Origin: Roseibium salinum
GTDB lineage: Bacteria > Pseudomonadota > Alphaproteobacteria > Rhizobiales > Stappiaceae
DNA length: 64,000 bases
Direction: 5' to 3'
Assembly: GCF_026240905.1 (NCBI RefSeq)
Contig: NZ_JAPEVI010000002.1
Coordinates: 376,977 to 440,976 of the forward strand
The position numbers were made by a program, and so were the translations under genes. This document shows positions 48,170-56,786 of this stretch, piece after piece. Position 1 is the first letter of the stretch. Every line of letters starts with the position of its first letter. A model generated the notes under the pieces. It was given only the letters and a program-made list of their open reading frames with translations. It was not told where the DNA came from and did no database searches.

Positions 48170-49042
48170 ATGAGCGTCGAAGGAAAGATGGATTATCCCG
48201 TGCCACCCTTTCGCGAGCAGCGGCAGGAAGCGCCCGGACATACCGCAAAGATGGACCCGAAGCCGGACCATGGCGAAGAGAGCTATCGCGGCAACGGCCG
48301 GCTCCAGGACAAGGTCGCCCTCATCACCGGTGCCGATTCAGGCATTGGCCGGGCAGTGGCGATTGCATTCGCCCGCGAGGGAGCGAACGTGGCAATTGCC
48401 TATCTGAGCGAGGATGAGGATGCCGAGGAAACCGCGGGCTGGGTCGAGAAGGCCGGCCGCAAGGCCCTGCTGCTTCCCGGCGACATCGGCAGCGAACATC
48501 ATTGCCGATCGCTGATCGACCGCACGGTCGAGGAGTTCGGGCGGCTCGACATCCTGGTCAACAATGCGGCCCACCAGGCATTTTTCAACAAGCTGGAGGA
48601 CATCTCCTCTGAAGAATGGAACACGACGTTCCGGACCAATATCGATGCCATGTTCCACCTGTCCAAGGCCGCCGTGCAGCACATGAAGCCCGGCTCGGCG
48701 ATCGTCAATACATCGTCGATAAATGCCACCAGCCCGGTGCCGATCCTGCTGGCCTACGCGACGACCAAGGGCGCCATCGCCAACTTCACCGCCGGCCTTG
48801 CGGGCCTTCTCGCCGAGCGCGGTATCCGCGTCAATGCCGTTGCGCCCGGACCGATCTGGACACCGCTGATACCCTCGGGAATGCCGGCAGAAAAGGTCGA
48901 GAAGTTTGGGCAGAACACGCCGATGGGACGGCCCGGCCAGCCTGCCGAACTGGCCTCCACCTATGTGCTTCTGGCCTCGGACGAGGCGAGCTATACCACC
49001 GGTGCGCTCTATGAAATCACCGGCGGGCGCCCGATGCTGTGA
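48170..49042 (+). CDS. SDR-family oxidoreductase (stress-type, YhdF/YghA-like)
   Basis: A 290-residue NAD(P)-dependent short-chain dehydrogenase of the longer type with an N-terminal extension (MDYPVPPFREQRQEAPGHTAKMDPKPDHGEESY-like) before the Rossmann motif TGADSGIGRAVA. The NNAAHQAF region, the serine in NTSSINA and the YATTK catalytic Tyr-Lys pair are all present, and the end TGALYEITGGRPML fits the family. ATG 48170 is chosen for its AAGGAG site; an upstream TTG lies in the promoter. Enzymes of this branch are common stress-induced proteins, and their substrates are mostly unknown. Confidence 0.9.
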   Translation: MSVEGKMDYPVPPFREQRQEAPGHTAKMDPKPDHGEESYRGNGRLQDKVALITGADSGIGRAVAIAFAREGANVAIAYLSEDEDAEETAGWVEKAGRKALLLPGDIGSEHHCRSLIDRTVEEFGRLDILVNNAAHQAFFNKLEDISSEEWNTTFRTNIDAMFHLSKAAVQHMKPGSAIVNTSSINATSPVPILLAYATTKGAIANFTAGLAGLLAERGIRVNAVAPGPIWTPLIPSGMPAEKVEKFGQNTPMGRPGQPAELASTYVLLASDEASYTTGALYEITGGRPML

Positions 49043-49114
49043 TACCGGCCGATCTCCACACTGAGCCGGGGCCGTTTTCCGGGCCCCGGCACACCGGTCG
49101 GCACGCCTGCGGCC

Positions 49115-50101
49115 CTACTTCTCGCCGTTATCGCCAGTTTCCCCGTTGGCGTTGGAGCCGTCGAAACTGGTGACCGGCGTGAGTACAAATTCGGCCAGAC
49201 GCCAGTCCATCCGGGTGATATCGTCCGCCGCCTTGCTTATTGTCTCCACGGCAACCCGGTCCACCGTCGGCACAACGAAACCCTGACCGTAAAGGATGTG
49301 CCCTGCTTCGCGGAGCCGGACCTGTGCATCCTTTACCCAGTCCAACCGGCAGAGCTGATTGCGCACCCGCTCCGGCAGGTCCTCTTCCTTTTCCTGCGTC
49401 GTTGTCATCGGCCGCCGGTCCGTCAGGTCGCCGATTGCGTGCTTGGTCTGAGTGAAGCCGTCGCGGATGACATCCAGTCCGATGACCAGAGCGGCTGCCG
49501 CATCGAGCCACCAGATGCCGAACCCGACGCCGATGATGCCGATCATGGCGGCCCCTGCCGTCATCCAATCGGCCTTGCGCATCTTTGCGTCGGCATAGAG
49601 GACCTTGTCATGGAGCCTATCCGCAAGCTTCAGCTTCATGCGCCCGAGGATGACGGAGGGAACCGAGCTATAGATCAAGGCGAGCAAGGCGGGCCAACCG
49701 ATCCAGACGGGTTGGCCGAAGATCACGAGAGTGCCCATCGTCGGGTGCTCCGCCTGCACCAGTTTCATCGCCGCATCGCCGACCAGAAACAGGCCGAGAA
49801 GCAGCAGTGGCAGGGAAGCGGCCAGGTACCCGATGCTGACCGAGCGGTGATACCCATACGGGAATTTCGGATCGGGTTTGCGCCAGGCTATCGGTGTCGT
49901 GATCGTCCAGGCGATCGAGGGAACCAGGCTCAGAAGATCCTCCAGCCAGGCGGCACGCATGGCCTGGGACGAGCCCATGACAAGATACAGCACGAACACC
50001 ACCGATATCAGGTAAACGATCGTGATCCACTGGAGCCACTTCGCCTTGCGGTAATCCGGCTTGCGCTCGTTAGGAATGTCTACCGAGGTCGCCAGTTTCA
50101 C
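49115..50101 (-). CDS. Cation diffusion facilitator (CDF) family transporter
   Basis: A 328-residue membrane protein with six transmembrane helices: WITIVYLISVVFVLYLVMGSSQ, LVPSIAWTITTPIAW, VSIGYLAASLPLLLLGLFLVG and others. The cytoplasmic C-terminal domain is ferredoxin-like (ERVRNQLCRLDWVKDAQVRLRE). CDF proteins export Zn2+, Fe2+, Mn2+ or related ions against protons. The usual acidic metal ligands are partly altered: TM2 has DLLSLVPS and TM5 has DAKMRKAD, so the metal is hard to predict. The start is GTG, overlapping the stop of the upstream lipoprotein gene by four bases (GTGA). Confidence 0.85.
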   Translation of the reverse strand: MKLATSVDIPNERKPDYRKAKWLQWITIVYLISVVFVLYLVMGSSQAMRAAWLEDLLSLVPSIAWTITTPIAWRKPDPKFPYGYHRSVSIGYLAASLPLLLLGLFLVGDAAMKLVQAEHPTMGTLVIFGQPVWIGWPALLALIYSSVPSVILGRMKLKLADRLHDKVLYADAKMRKADWMTAGAAMIGIIGVGFGIWWLDAAAALVIGLDVIRDGFTQTKHAIGDLTDRRPMTTTQEKEEDLPERVRNQLCRLDWVKDAQVRLREAGHILYGQGFVVPTVDRVAVETISKAADDITRMDWRLAEFVLTPVTSFDGSNANGETGDNGEK

Positions 50102-50676
50102 GGATCAAGCCCTCCTGCGTCCGAGCCCGGGCTGTCGGGACAGGCTGCGCTGGGGTCATCCGCCCGTGCGGAGTCGGAGAACAGCACCAGTGCCCGGCGC
50201 TGATTTGCATGGAGAAACCGGTCCAGCCGGATCAGCCAGCCGTTTTCGCCCGGAGGAACCGCCATGATGTGCTCTTCCGTCTTTCCATTGCCGTCGGTGT
50301 CCGCCGTAAGATAGGGGGTCGTGGTCCCGATGCGGTTTTTCCAGGGTGTCTTGGACGTCAGCCCCGCGATCACGATGTCAAGTTCGAAGTTCTCCAGCCG
50401 CTCCAGCAGAACGCTTTCACTGCCGCTTTCCCATCGAACTTCCGAGCCGAGCGTCTTCGCGAACGCCGTTACGAGCGCGGGCTCCAGGCCGCAAGGTTTG
50501 TCCCGAATGATCGTCCAGGGCGGGTTTTCCGTGATGCCCACCCGCGCGGTGCCGCTACGGGCTTTCTCCGTCGTATCCTCCGGGTCCCGCGGGTAATCCG
50601 CACATCCGGCAAGCAACGAAGCTGCCCCGGCGACAAGAGCCGCTCGGCAGGCCATGACGGCGGTCGAAAGGGACAT
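50098..50676 (-). CDS. Short lipoprotein related to family 3 (amino-acid type) binding proteins
   Basis: A 192-residue protein with a lipoprotein signal (ALVAGAASLLAGC, lipobox LAGC, C25). The mature part begins like an SBP_bac_3 protein: ARVGITENPPWTIIRDKPCGLEPALVTAFAKTLGSEVRWESGSESVLLERLENFELDIVIAGLT. It then ends early with WLIRLDRFLHANQR and a short tail, so about 50-60 residues of the second half of the fold are missing compared with ligand-binding relatives. An open frame extends 53 codons upstream, but ATG 50676 directly precedes the signal peptide. It is the first gene of a two-gene unit with the CDF transporter and has a perfect EcfG-type promoter. Confidence 0.78.
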   Translation of the reverse strand: MSLSTAVMACRAALVAGAASLLAGCADYPRDPEDTTEKARSGTARVGITENPPWTIIRDKPCGLEPALVTAFAKTLGSEVRWESGSESVLLERLENFELDIVIAGLTSKTPWKNRIGTTTPYLTADTDGNGKTEEHIMAVPPGENGWLIRLDRFLHANQRRALVLFSDSARADDPSAACPDSPGSDAGGLDP

Positions 50677-50704
50677 TTCAGCAGGTTCCTGATTTCGGAG
50701 CGAG

Positions 50705-50729
50705 AACGCTCGCTGCGCGGATTCGTTCC
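50705..50729 (-). promoter_or_regulatory. EcfG-type promoter (perfect match) before the lipoprotein-CDF unit
   Basis: On the minus strand GGAAC (50729-50725), 16 bases, CGTT (50708-50705), ending 28 bases before the start codon. All nine consensus bases match. Confidence 0.72.
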
Positions 50730-50854
50730 GGAGTGGGCGCTGCTTGCGATGGCCTCTATGGAGATCAAGTCCCATCGATCTCGGCTTGGTGGATCTCCCA
50801 AACCGGATGAGGCACACAGTCTTCCGCAGGTTCATCGAAAATCCGGGCGCTCTT

Positions 50855-50879
50855 TGAACTTTAGGCCGCCTGGATCGTT
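50855..50879 (+). promoter_or_regulatory. EcfG-type promoter candidate before the 210-residue protein
   Basis: TGAAC (50855-50859), 16 bases, CGTT (50876-50879); eight of nine consensus bases, 46 bases before the ATG. Confidence 0.5.
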
Positions 50880-50925
50880 CTAAGCCCCAACTGCTTCAAA
50901 CGGCTATTACTGAACCGGAACGCGT

Positions 50926-51558
50926 ATGTGGGAATTCATCAAGGACAATGAAGGCGCGATAAATGCGGTCGCCTCCGTGCTGACGCTGGGGATCTGGACG
51001 CTTTACTTCCAGCTGCTGTTGAACAGCTATCGCCACCGCGTCCGCCCGAAGATCAACATCAACCGCGCCGGTGGCCGGTCGACCCGGTCCAGATGCGTGA
51101 TCTCCAACATGAGTGCCGAGGCCGTCTATGTGGAGGCGATCGTTCTGACGCTCGGCGACGGCGAGAAGCGGCAAGTCTGCCATTTGAGCGATCTCGACGT
51201 TTCGGTGTCGCCCGACACCGATACCCGCTCCCAGTTGTTTCAAGGCCCGCTTTCGAGTGGTGAATTCCTCGACATCGGTTCATTTGACTCCCTGATCGAG
51301 CGCGCCCGGGAAACTTCCGGCGGGCAAGAGAACCTCGCCGACGACACCGCACGCCTCGAGGTGATGGTGGTGGGCACCTATACCGCCGGGGACGGCCTGA
51401 TCGCAGCGGAACGCTGCTACGAACTGCCTGTTAAGAAGGGGGAACGCCTTTTGAGCCCCACATCGTTCTCCGCCCGCCAGGCCCGCTCCCGCAAAGAACT
51501 GAAGAGCATCGAGAGGCTCATGCTCAATACATACAGGAGCGAAGCGAATTCGAGGTAA
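50926..51558 (+). CDS. Hypothetical membrane-anchored protein
   Basis: A 210-residue protein with one N-terminal membrane helix (AINAVASVLTLGIWTLYFQLLLN, residues about 11-33), then RHRVRPKININRAGG and a beta-rich soluble domain (CVISNMSAEAVYVEAIVLTLGDGEKR) that should lie in the cytoplasm. It ends with a basic helix (RQARSRKELKSIERLML). No known domain is recognised. It sits between stress-type genes and has an EcfG-like promoter, so a stress role is inferred from context only. Confidence 0.75.
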   Translation: MWEFIKDNEGAINAVASVLTLGIWTLYFQLLLNSYRHRVRPKININRAGGRSTRSRCVISNMSAEAVYVEAIVLTLGDGEKRQVCHLSDLDVSVSPDTDTRSQLFQGPLSSGEFLDIGSFDSLIERARETSGGQENLADDTARLEVMVVGTYTAGDGLIAAERCYELPVKKGERLLSPTSFSARQARSRKELKSIERLMLNTYRSEANSR

Positions 51559-51654
51559 TCTCGCGCCTTGCCGCCGGTCGTGCAAAATGCCGGTTGGGCC
51601 AAATCGGAGAAATGGAAAAGGACCCGTCCGCTACGGGCCCTTCCCATGCCTACA

Positions 51655-52155
51655 TCAGGCCGCCTTCTTCGCCTTCACGTTGGCCGCGGATTGAGCGACC
51701 TTCGTCAACTTTTCGTCGGCTTTCGACTCTTCCTTCAGCGTCTCGTCGAGCAATCGTGCAGCATCTTTCAGGCCGAGTTGCTCCGCCCATTGTTTCAGCG
51801 TGCCGTAGCGGGTGATTTCGTAGTGCTCGACGGCTTGAGCCGAAGCAATCAACCCGGCGTCCAGCGCCGCAGACCCCTTGTAGGAGTCCATGATCTCTTC
51901 GGCTTCGGAGATGATCCCTTCTATGGCTTCGCAGGTTTTGCCTTGGGCGCGCTTTCCGAAGATGTCGAACACCTTCTGCAGGCGTTCGACGTGCCCCTCC
52001 GTTTCGTCCTTGTGATGCTCGAAAGCCTGCTTCAGATCGTCGGAATTGGCGGCGCGCGCCATCTTCGGCAGGGCCTTCACGATCTTCCGTTCCGCGTAGT
52101 AGATGTCCCGCAAGGTCTCATAAAAGAGATCCGAGAGCGTTTTTTCCTTTGCCAT
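51655..52155 (-). CDS. YciE/YciF-family ferritin-like protein (DUF892)
   Basis: A 166-residue four-helix bundle protein. The family start is LSDLFYETLRDIYYAERKIVKALPKMARAA, followed by LKQAFEHHKDETEGHVERLQKVFDIF and AAQAVEHYEITRYGTLKQWAEQLG-like helices, which carry the E/H residues of the di-iron site. The C-terminus is basic (VKAKKAA). YciF proteins are induced by osmotic and general stress, but their reaction is not known. A weaker EcfG-like element (GGAAC at 52297-52301 on the minus strand with TT 19 bases on) lies upstream. Confidence 0.9.
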   Translation of the reverse strand: MAKEKTLSDLFYETLRDIYYAERKIVKALPKMARAANSDDLKQAFEHHKDETEGHVERLQKVFDIFGKRAQGKTCEAIEGIISEAEEIMDSYKGSAALDAGLIASAQAVEHYEITRYGTLKQWAEQLGLKDAARLLDETLKEESKADEKLTKVAQSAANVKAKKAA

Positions 52156-52368
52156 TGTCGATGTTCCTTTGAACGAGTAGCTTGGAATGGAAACCGCCGT
52201 ACTCGCGGCGCGAAAGGGAAAGCCGCAGCTTTGCCCGGACTTTTCACTGCCGCTGTCGAGAACGACGTATCACCGAACTGCGGAGGATTGGAAAATGTTC
52301 CCGGCCCGGCGAGCGGCAGCCTGAGGAGCATCTCTGTCCTGCCACGCCGTCACGGCCGACACCGTTGG

Positions 52369-52393
52369 GCGAACATATGGGCCGATCATTCGT
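52369..52393 (+). promoter_or_regulatory. EcfG-type promoter candidate before sodC
   Basis: CGAAC (52369-52373), 16 bases, CGTT (52390-52393); eight of nine consensus bases, 33 bases before the ATG. The opposite strand reads CGAAC-N16-TGTT over nearly the same bases, so the site could act in both directions. Confidence 0.5.
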
Positions 52394-52426
52394 TCGGCAT
52401 CCAGATCGAGGAAAAGGAGATCGACC

Positions 52427-52945
52427 ATGAAACGACTGGCTTTAACTTGCGCATTGATCCTGCCTGCATTCGCCGTCCAGGGCGCGGCAGCGGAGTCGGT
52501 AACCGCCACGCTGCAAGGCGAAGGCATCAGCGGCACGGTTGAGATGACGGAAACCGCATCCGGCGTCGTCCATGTGGTGGTGAACGCAGAAGGCCTGCCG
52601 GCCGGCAAACACGGATTTCACGTCCACGAAACCGGCTCCTGCGAAGCCGATGGCGGGTTCAAGTCCGCCGGCGGCCATCTGGCGGGCGACAAGGAGCACG
52701 GAATCAATTCCAGCGGCGGCCCGCATCCCGGCGACCTCCCCAACATACACGTGGGCGAAGACGGCATCCTGCAAGCGGAATTCTTCGCACGCGGCTTCAC
52801 CATTGGAGAAGGCGTTGACGAGCGGTTGCTCGATGATGACGGCGCCGCCGTGATCATTCACGCGGGCGCGGACGACTACAGTTCCCAGCCTTCCGGTGAC
52901 GCCGGCGATAGACTTGCCTGCGGCGTGCTGGCACGGAAATCATGA
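52427..52945 (+). CDS. sodC: Periplasmic Cu,Zn superoxide dismutase
   Basis: A 172-residue protein with a signal peptide (MKRLALTCALILPAFAVQGAAA, cleavage near 22). The metal ligands and disulfide are intact: HGFHVHETGSC, GGHLAGDKEHG, GPHPGDLPNIHV, HAGADDY, and the second cysteine in RLACGVL. It removes superoxide in the periplasm. A GGAG site and an EcfG-like promoter precede it. Confidence 0.93.
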   Translation: MKRLALTCALILPAFAVQGAAAESVTATLQGEGISGTVEMTETASGVVHVVVNAEGLPAGKHGFHVHETGSCEADGGFKSAGGHLAGDKEHGINSSGGPHPGDLPNIHVGEDGILQAEFFARGFTIGEGVDERLLDDDGAAVIIHAGADDYSSQPSGDAGDRLACGVLARKS

Positions 52946-52983
52946 GCAGCAAGGCGGCCTGTCCTTAAAATTTTCCCTGAACC

Positions 52984-53008
52984 GAAACAAATCCGCTGGC
53001 TCGACGTT
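52984..53008 (+). promoter_or_regulatory. EcfG-type promoter candidate before the BON protein
   Basis: GAAAC (52984-52988), 16 bases, CGTT (53005-53008); eight of nine consensus bases, 37 bases before the ATG. Confidence 0.45.
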
Positions 53009-53045
53009 TGAATATCAAACCCCAAACGAGCCAAAGGAGCAGTCG

Positions 53046-53714
53046 ATGGCACAGGAACGGCAGAGGCAACAGTCTCCCGAGCGGCAGCGCGCTGCAGAAA
53101 GATACGACGAGGGGCCCCGCCGCGACAGGCCGGCCGGGGATCCCTGGAGGTGGTATGACCTGTATGGCCTCCGGGGTCCCGGCCGCGACTACAGGCGCGA
53201 CTTCGAAAGTGACTTCGGCACCGGCTACGGTGAGTTCTGGGGAGGACACTACGGCGATCCGCTCCCGATTTCCCACTACGGATGGCCCATGGCACCTCTC
53301 GCTCCCCGCCGTCCCTACGGGGCCGGACCCGAAGCCCGCTACAGGGACCATCCGGACCGCGGCGGCCGAGATTTCATGGACCGGGCCGCCGACGAGGTTT
53401 CTTCCTGGTTCGGCGATGAGGCAGCAGAACGCCGTCGCTGGCGGGACAGGCACCGGGGCAAGGGACCGAAAGGATATACACGCTCGGACGAACGCATCCT
53501 CGAGGAGGTCCACGAACGGCTCACCCAGGACCGTGAGGTCGACGCGAGCGACATCGGGGTAACCGTCAAGAAGGGCGAGGTCACTCTGAACGGCACGGTC
53601 TTCGACCGTTATGAGAAACGGCGTGCGGAGGACTGCGCCGATTCCGTGAGCGGCGTCCGCAATACCCAGAACAACTTGCGGATTGAGCAGCCCTCGGTTC
53701 CGCACAGCCCGTAG
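53046..53714 (+). CDS. BON-domain protein with a disordered N-terminus
   Basis: A 222-residue protein. The first 140 residues are rich in Arg, Asp, Gly and Tyr (PERQRAAERYDEGPRRDR, DFESDFGTGYGEFWGGHYG) and look unstructured. The last 70 residues are a BON domain: YTRSDERILEEVHERLTQDREVDASDIGVTVKKGEVTLNGTVFDRYEKRRAEDCADSVSGVRNTQNNLRI-type. BON domains bind membranes or phospholipids and occur in osmotic-stress proteins such as OsmY. There is no signal peptide. An AAGGAG site marks the ATG at 53046. It is the last plus-strand gene before the convergent complex I-like operon. Confidence 0.85.
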   Translation: MAQERQRQQSPERQRAAERYDEGPRRDRPAGDPWRWYDLYGLRGPGRDYRRDFESDFGTGYGEFWGGHYGDPLPISHYGWPMAPLAPRRPYGAGPEARYRDHPDRGGRDFMDRAADEVSSWFGDEAAERRRWRDRHRGKGPKGYTRSDERILEEVHERLTQDREVDASDIGVTVKKGEVTLNGTVFDRYEKRRAEDCADSVSGVRNTQNNLRIEQPSVPHSP

Positions 53715-53803
53715 GGGCGCGATCCGGTCGTGCGGCCGGTATTCCGCCGCTGATCCGGCCACTGCCTCCCCACCCGCGGATAAGGATCCGTCAGTGAGAA
53801 TGC

Positions 53804-53835
53804 AAAGAACCGGCTGTAGCGGCCGGTTCTTTTTT
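53804..53835. terminator. Bidirectional intrinsic terminator
   Basis: A perfect 9-base stem AGAACCGGC/GCCGGTTCT (53806-53814 with 53822-53830), a 7-base loop and a T-run to 53835. On the other strand an A-rich flank (CAAAG) gives a short T stretch. It sits between the convergent BON gene and the nuo-like operon and can serve both. Confidence 0.82.
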
Positions 53836-53882
53836 GCGTTCCGGAGCACCGGATTGCATCCCCCGCGCCGAAGTACGTCCCT

Positions 53883-55288
53883 TCAGGGGAGCATCATCGC
53901 GCTGCCAAATTGCGTGAGGAGGACCCCCGCGCCAAGGCCGAATACGATCACCGACGCCCCGGTCGCCAGCATGACCGCGCCGGACCACGGTCCGAGCACG
54001 GCCGGCCGGCCGGCGGGCTTGCCGAAATATGCCGGGCCGATGACCCGCAGGTAGTAGAACAGCGAAGCGACCGTGTTTGCGAGGGCCACCACCGCAAGCC
54101 ATGCGTATCCCCCTTCGATCGTGACGAAAAACAGTTGCAGCTTGCCGACAAACCCGACCAGCGGCGGGATGCCTATCAGCGACAGAAACGCAATGACGAG
54201 CACCAGCACGCTCCAGGGGCGCTCATGGGCGATCCCCGTATAGTCCTGACGCTTCGTCCGCCCGCGCAGATGAACGATGACGGCGAAGGCGGCAAGGTTC
54301 GCCGAGGCATAACCGAGCAGAAAGAAGAGAAGCGCCGGCAGTGCGCCGGGGGCAAGGCCGAGAACGCAGACGGCCATGAGAGCGTATCCCGACTGGGAGA
54401 CCGATGACCAGCCGATCAGGCGGCGAACGTCGTCCTGCCAGAGGGCCGCAAGGTTGCCAAGCGTCATCGTGGCGGCGGCCAGTGCCGCAATGGCGGGCCG
54501 AACGGGAATGGTCTCCGGTGGAACGAGGGCAACGAACCGGGCGAGCGCGATGGCACCGCCGATTTTCGGCGCAACCGTGAGGAATGCCGCGGCGGGGGCC
54601 GGTCCCCCTTCGGCGACATCGGGCATCCATGCATGCGCCGGCACGGCTCCGATCTTGAAGGCCAACCCGACAACGATCAGCCCGATGCCGGCCATCAGCA
54701 GGGAGAGGCCCCGCTTGTCTCGAAGGCCATGCCGAGTTCCCGGAAATCCGTGCTTCCGAGCATGCCGAAGGCCAGCGTCACTCCGCCGGCAAGCGCGGTG
54801 TTGGCCAGCGCGCCTATGAGGAAATATTTCAGTCCCGCTTCCACCGATATCCCCCAGTCGCGATGATAGGCCGCGAGCGTGTAGCCCGTAACGGAAGAGA
54901 GGAGCGCGCCCATGATGAGTTGGAGCAGGTCCGCAGCCGCAGCAAGGACCATCGCCCCAAGGCAGGAAAACAGCAGGACGGCGTAGTACTCTCCGTGCCG
55001 GCGGTCGGTCTTCATCCAGTCCGGCGAGAGCAGAACCACGCAGACGGTCGTGCCGAGAATGATCAGACGGCCCCATATGCTTGCGCCGTCCAGCGCCCAG
55101 ACACCGCTGAAGGTCAGTTTTTCTGTTCCCAACTGCAGGAGACACAGCGACGTGGCCAGGAGTAGCCCGGCAAGCGACACCGGCGCGCAGATCCATTGCT
55201 TCGCATGGGGAGTGAAGCAGGCAAGGAGGATCGCGGCGACCGCCGCCGTGAGAACGGCGATCTCTGGAACGATATCGCCGACCGGCAT
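53883..55288 (-). pseudogene. nuoN: NuoN-like antiporter subunit with a frameshift
   Basis: The frame from ATG 55288 gives 197 residues of a NuoN N-terminus (MPVGDIVPEIAVLTAAVAAI...) and then runs into a stop near 54695. The rest of NuoN (LLMAGIGLIVVGLAFKIGAVPAHAWMPD, then SLIGIPPLVGFVGKLQLFF) continues in the next frame to 53883. One missing base in the G run 54701-54703 (plus strand) would restore GASPLLMAGIGL and a protein of about 468 residues. The TM7 lysine (AFKIG) is present. The glutamate usual in TM5 (E133 in E. coli) is absent; the aligned stretch reads MGALLSSV. It is either a sequencing error in a homopolymer or a real lesion. It is the last gene of the operon and starts right after the nuoM stop. 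Confidence 0.82.
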
Positions 55289-56782
55289 CTAGCCTGCTCC
55301 GGTAATGGGGGCCGCACCCGCCGCGATGAGGTCCAGCAGCCATCGCGGATAGACGCCGATGAGCACGACCAGCAAAAGCAGTGCCCCTAGCACCCACGTC
55401 TCGGTTGCGTCCAGATCGGGAAATGCGCGGCCGTCCTCGGGCAAAGGCCCGAAGAACAGTTGCTGGACCATCGTCAGGAAGAGCGCGGCCGTGATCACGA
55501 TGCCGAGCAGTCCTATAGCTGCAAGCCAGGGATAGACGGCGAAGGTTCCGGCGAAGATCTGGAACTCGGCGACGAAGCCCGCGAGTGCGGGCAGTCCGAG
55601 ACTGGCGAAGGCCGCCAGGATTGTCATCGCCGAGAGCTTCGGTGCCACGCTTGCAAGGCCGCCATAGTGACTGAGTTCATAGTCTTCGGTCCGCCGCCAG
55701 AAGGCGCCGGCGATCAGGAAAAGCGCACCCGTGATCAGGCCGTGCGCAACCATCTCGGTGACGGCACCTGTCAGCGCCAGCTGCCGTCCGGCCTCAGAGC
55801 CATTCACGGCGAGCGCCCCGGCCGCGGCAATGCCGAGCACCGTGTAGCCCATGTGATTGACGGAGGTGTAGGCGATCCGGCGCTTCAGGTTCGGCTGTGC
55901 GTAAGCGACCAGCGCACCCCAGAGGATCGAAATGACGGCTATGATCCCTATCGGCAGCGCATAGCGCGCGAACGCGTCCGGCATCATTGACAAGGGCACG
56001 CGCACCATGCCGTAGGTTCCCATTTTCAGAAGCACCCCCGCCAGGATCGCCGAGGCCGGCCCCGGCGCATCCACATGGGCCGGCGGCAGCCAGGTGTGAA
56101 ACGGCACTAGCGGTGTCTTGATGGCGAAGCCGACCAGGAAACCGGCGAGTACGAGCGATGCCCTGAGATCCGCCCCGCCAAGCGGCCGGCGCGCGATCAG
56201 CTCCCGCATGTCGAAAGTGATCGGATCGCTCGCCAGCACCAGGCCGAGGATAGCAAGCAGGATCGCGAGCGAGCCGGCAAGGGTGTAGATGAAGAACTTC
56301 AGCGCCGCCCGCTGCGCCTGTCCGTGGCCCCAGCGGCATATCAGAAAATACATTCCCACGAGGCTCAGATCAAAGAACACGTAGAAGACCAGCAGGTCGA
56401 GCGTCAGGAACAGTCCGAGCGACACGCTCTCCAGAAAGAGGAACCAGCCGTAATACAGCCGCGCCCGGCCGAGCACCTCGGCCGGCCAGGCGATGGCGGC
56501 AAGAAACAACAGCGCGCTCATCAGGGCGATGGCGAGCGACATGCCGTCGACGCCCACGCGCCACGCCACGTTGAGCGTGGGAATCCAGCCGACTTCGGCC
56601 ACCGACTGGAAGACCGGCGCGCCTTCGGACGTGTCGAAGCGCATCCAGACGAAGACCAGCAGCACCAGTGGAACGGCGGATGCGGTGACGGCCGTCCATC
56701 GCGCCGCTCTCTCGCCGAGACCGGGCGTCAGGGCGAGGACCAGGGAAGCAAGGAGCGGGATGAGGATCGAGAGTGTCAGCAT
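55289..56782 (-). CDS. nuoM: NuoM-like antiporter subunit
   Basis: A 497-residue membrane protein with about 14 helices. The proton-channel residues are mostly kept: K222 in AIKTPLVPFHTWLP, K253 in GVLLKMGTYG and HVDAPGPASAILAG. The TM5 glutamate of E. coli NuoM (E144) is aspartate here (D138 in VFFDLSLVGMYFLI), a conservative but unusual change. It belongs to the distal proton-pumping part of complex I-like enzymes. It starts 4 bases after nuoL and ends at the nuoN start. Confidence 0.9.
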   Translation of the reverse strand: MLTLSILIPLLASLVLALTPGLGERAARWTAVTASAVPLVLLVFVWMRFDTSEGAPVFQSVAEVGWIPTLNVAWRVGVDGMSLAIALMSALLFLAAIAWPAEVLGRARLYYGWFLFLESVSLGLFLTLDLLVFYVFFDLSLVGMYFLICRWGHGQAQRAALKFFIYTLAGSLAILLAILGLVLASDPITFDMRELIARRPLGGADLRASLVLAGFLVGFAIKTPLVPFHTWLPPAHVDAPGPASAILAGVLLKMGTYGMVRVPLSMMPDAFARYALPIGIIAVISILWGALVAYAQPNLKRRIAYTSVNHMGYTVLGIAAAGALAVNGSEAGRQLALTGAVTEMVAHGLITGALFLIAGAFWRRTEDYELSHYGGLASVAPKLSAMTILAAFASLGLPALAGFVAEFQIFAGTFAVYPWLAAIGLLGIVITAALFLTMVQQLFFGPLPEDGRAFPDLDATETWVLGALLLLVVLIGVYPRWLLDLIAAGAAPITGAG

Positions 56783-56786
56783 GCCG

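Noticed and set aside
50912..50925. GGAAC just before the start of the 210-residue protein as its -35 element
   Set aside because: It is too close to the ATG and no -10 element can fit; the TGAAC-N16-CGTT site upstream is better placed.
52277..52301. EcfG-type promoter for the YciF-like gene
   Set aside because: GGAAC is present, but the -10 part is shifted by two bases from the other sites (GTT after 18 bases), so it was not listed as a feature.
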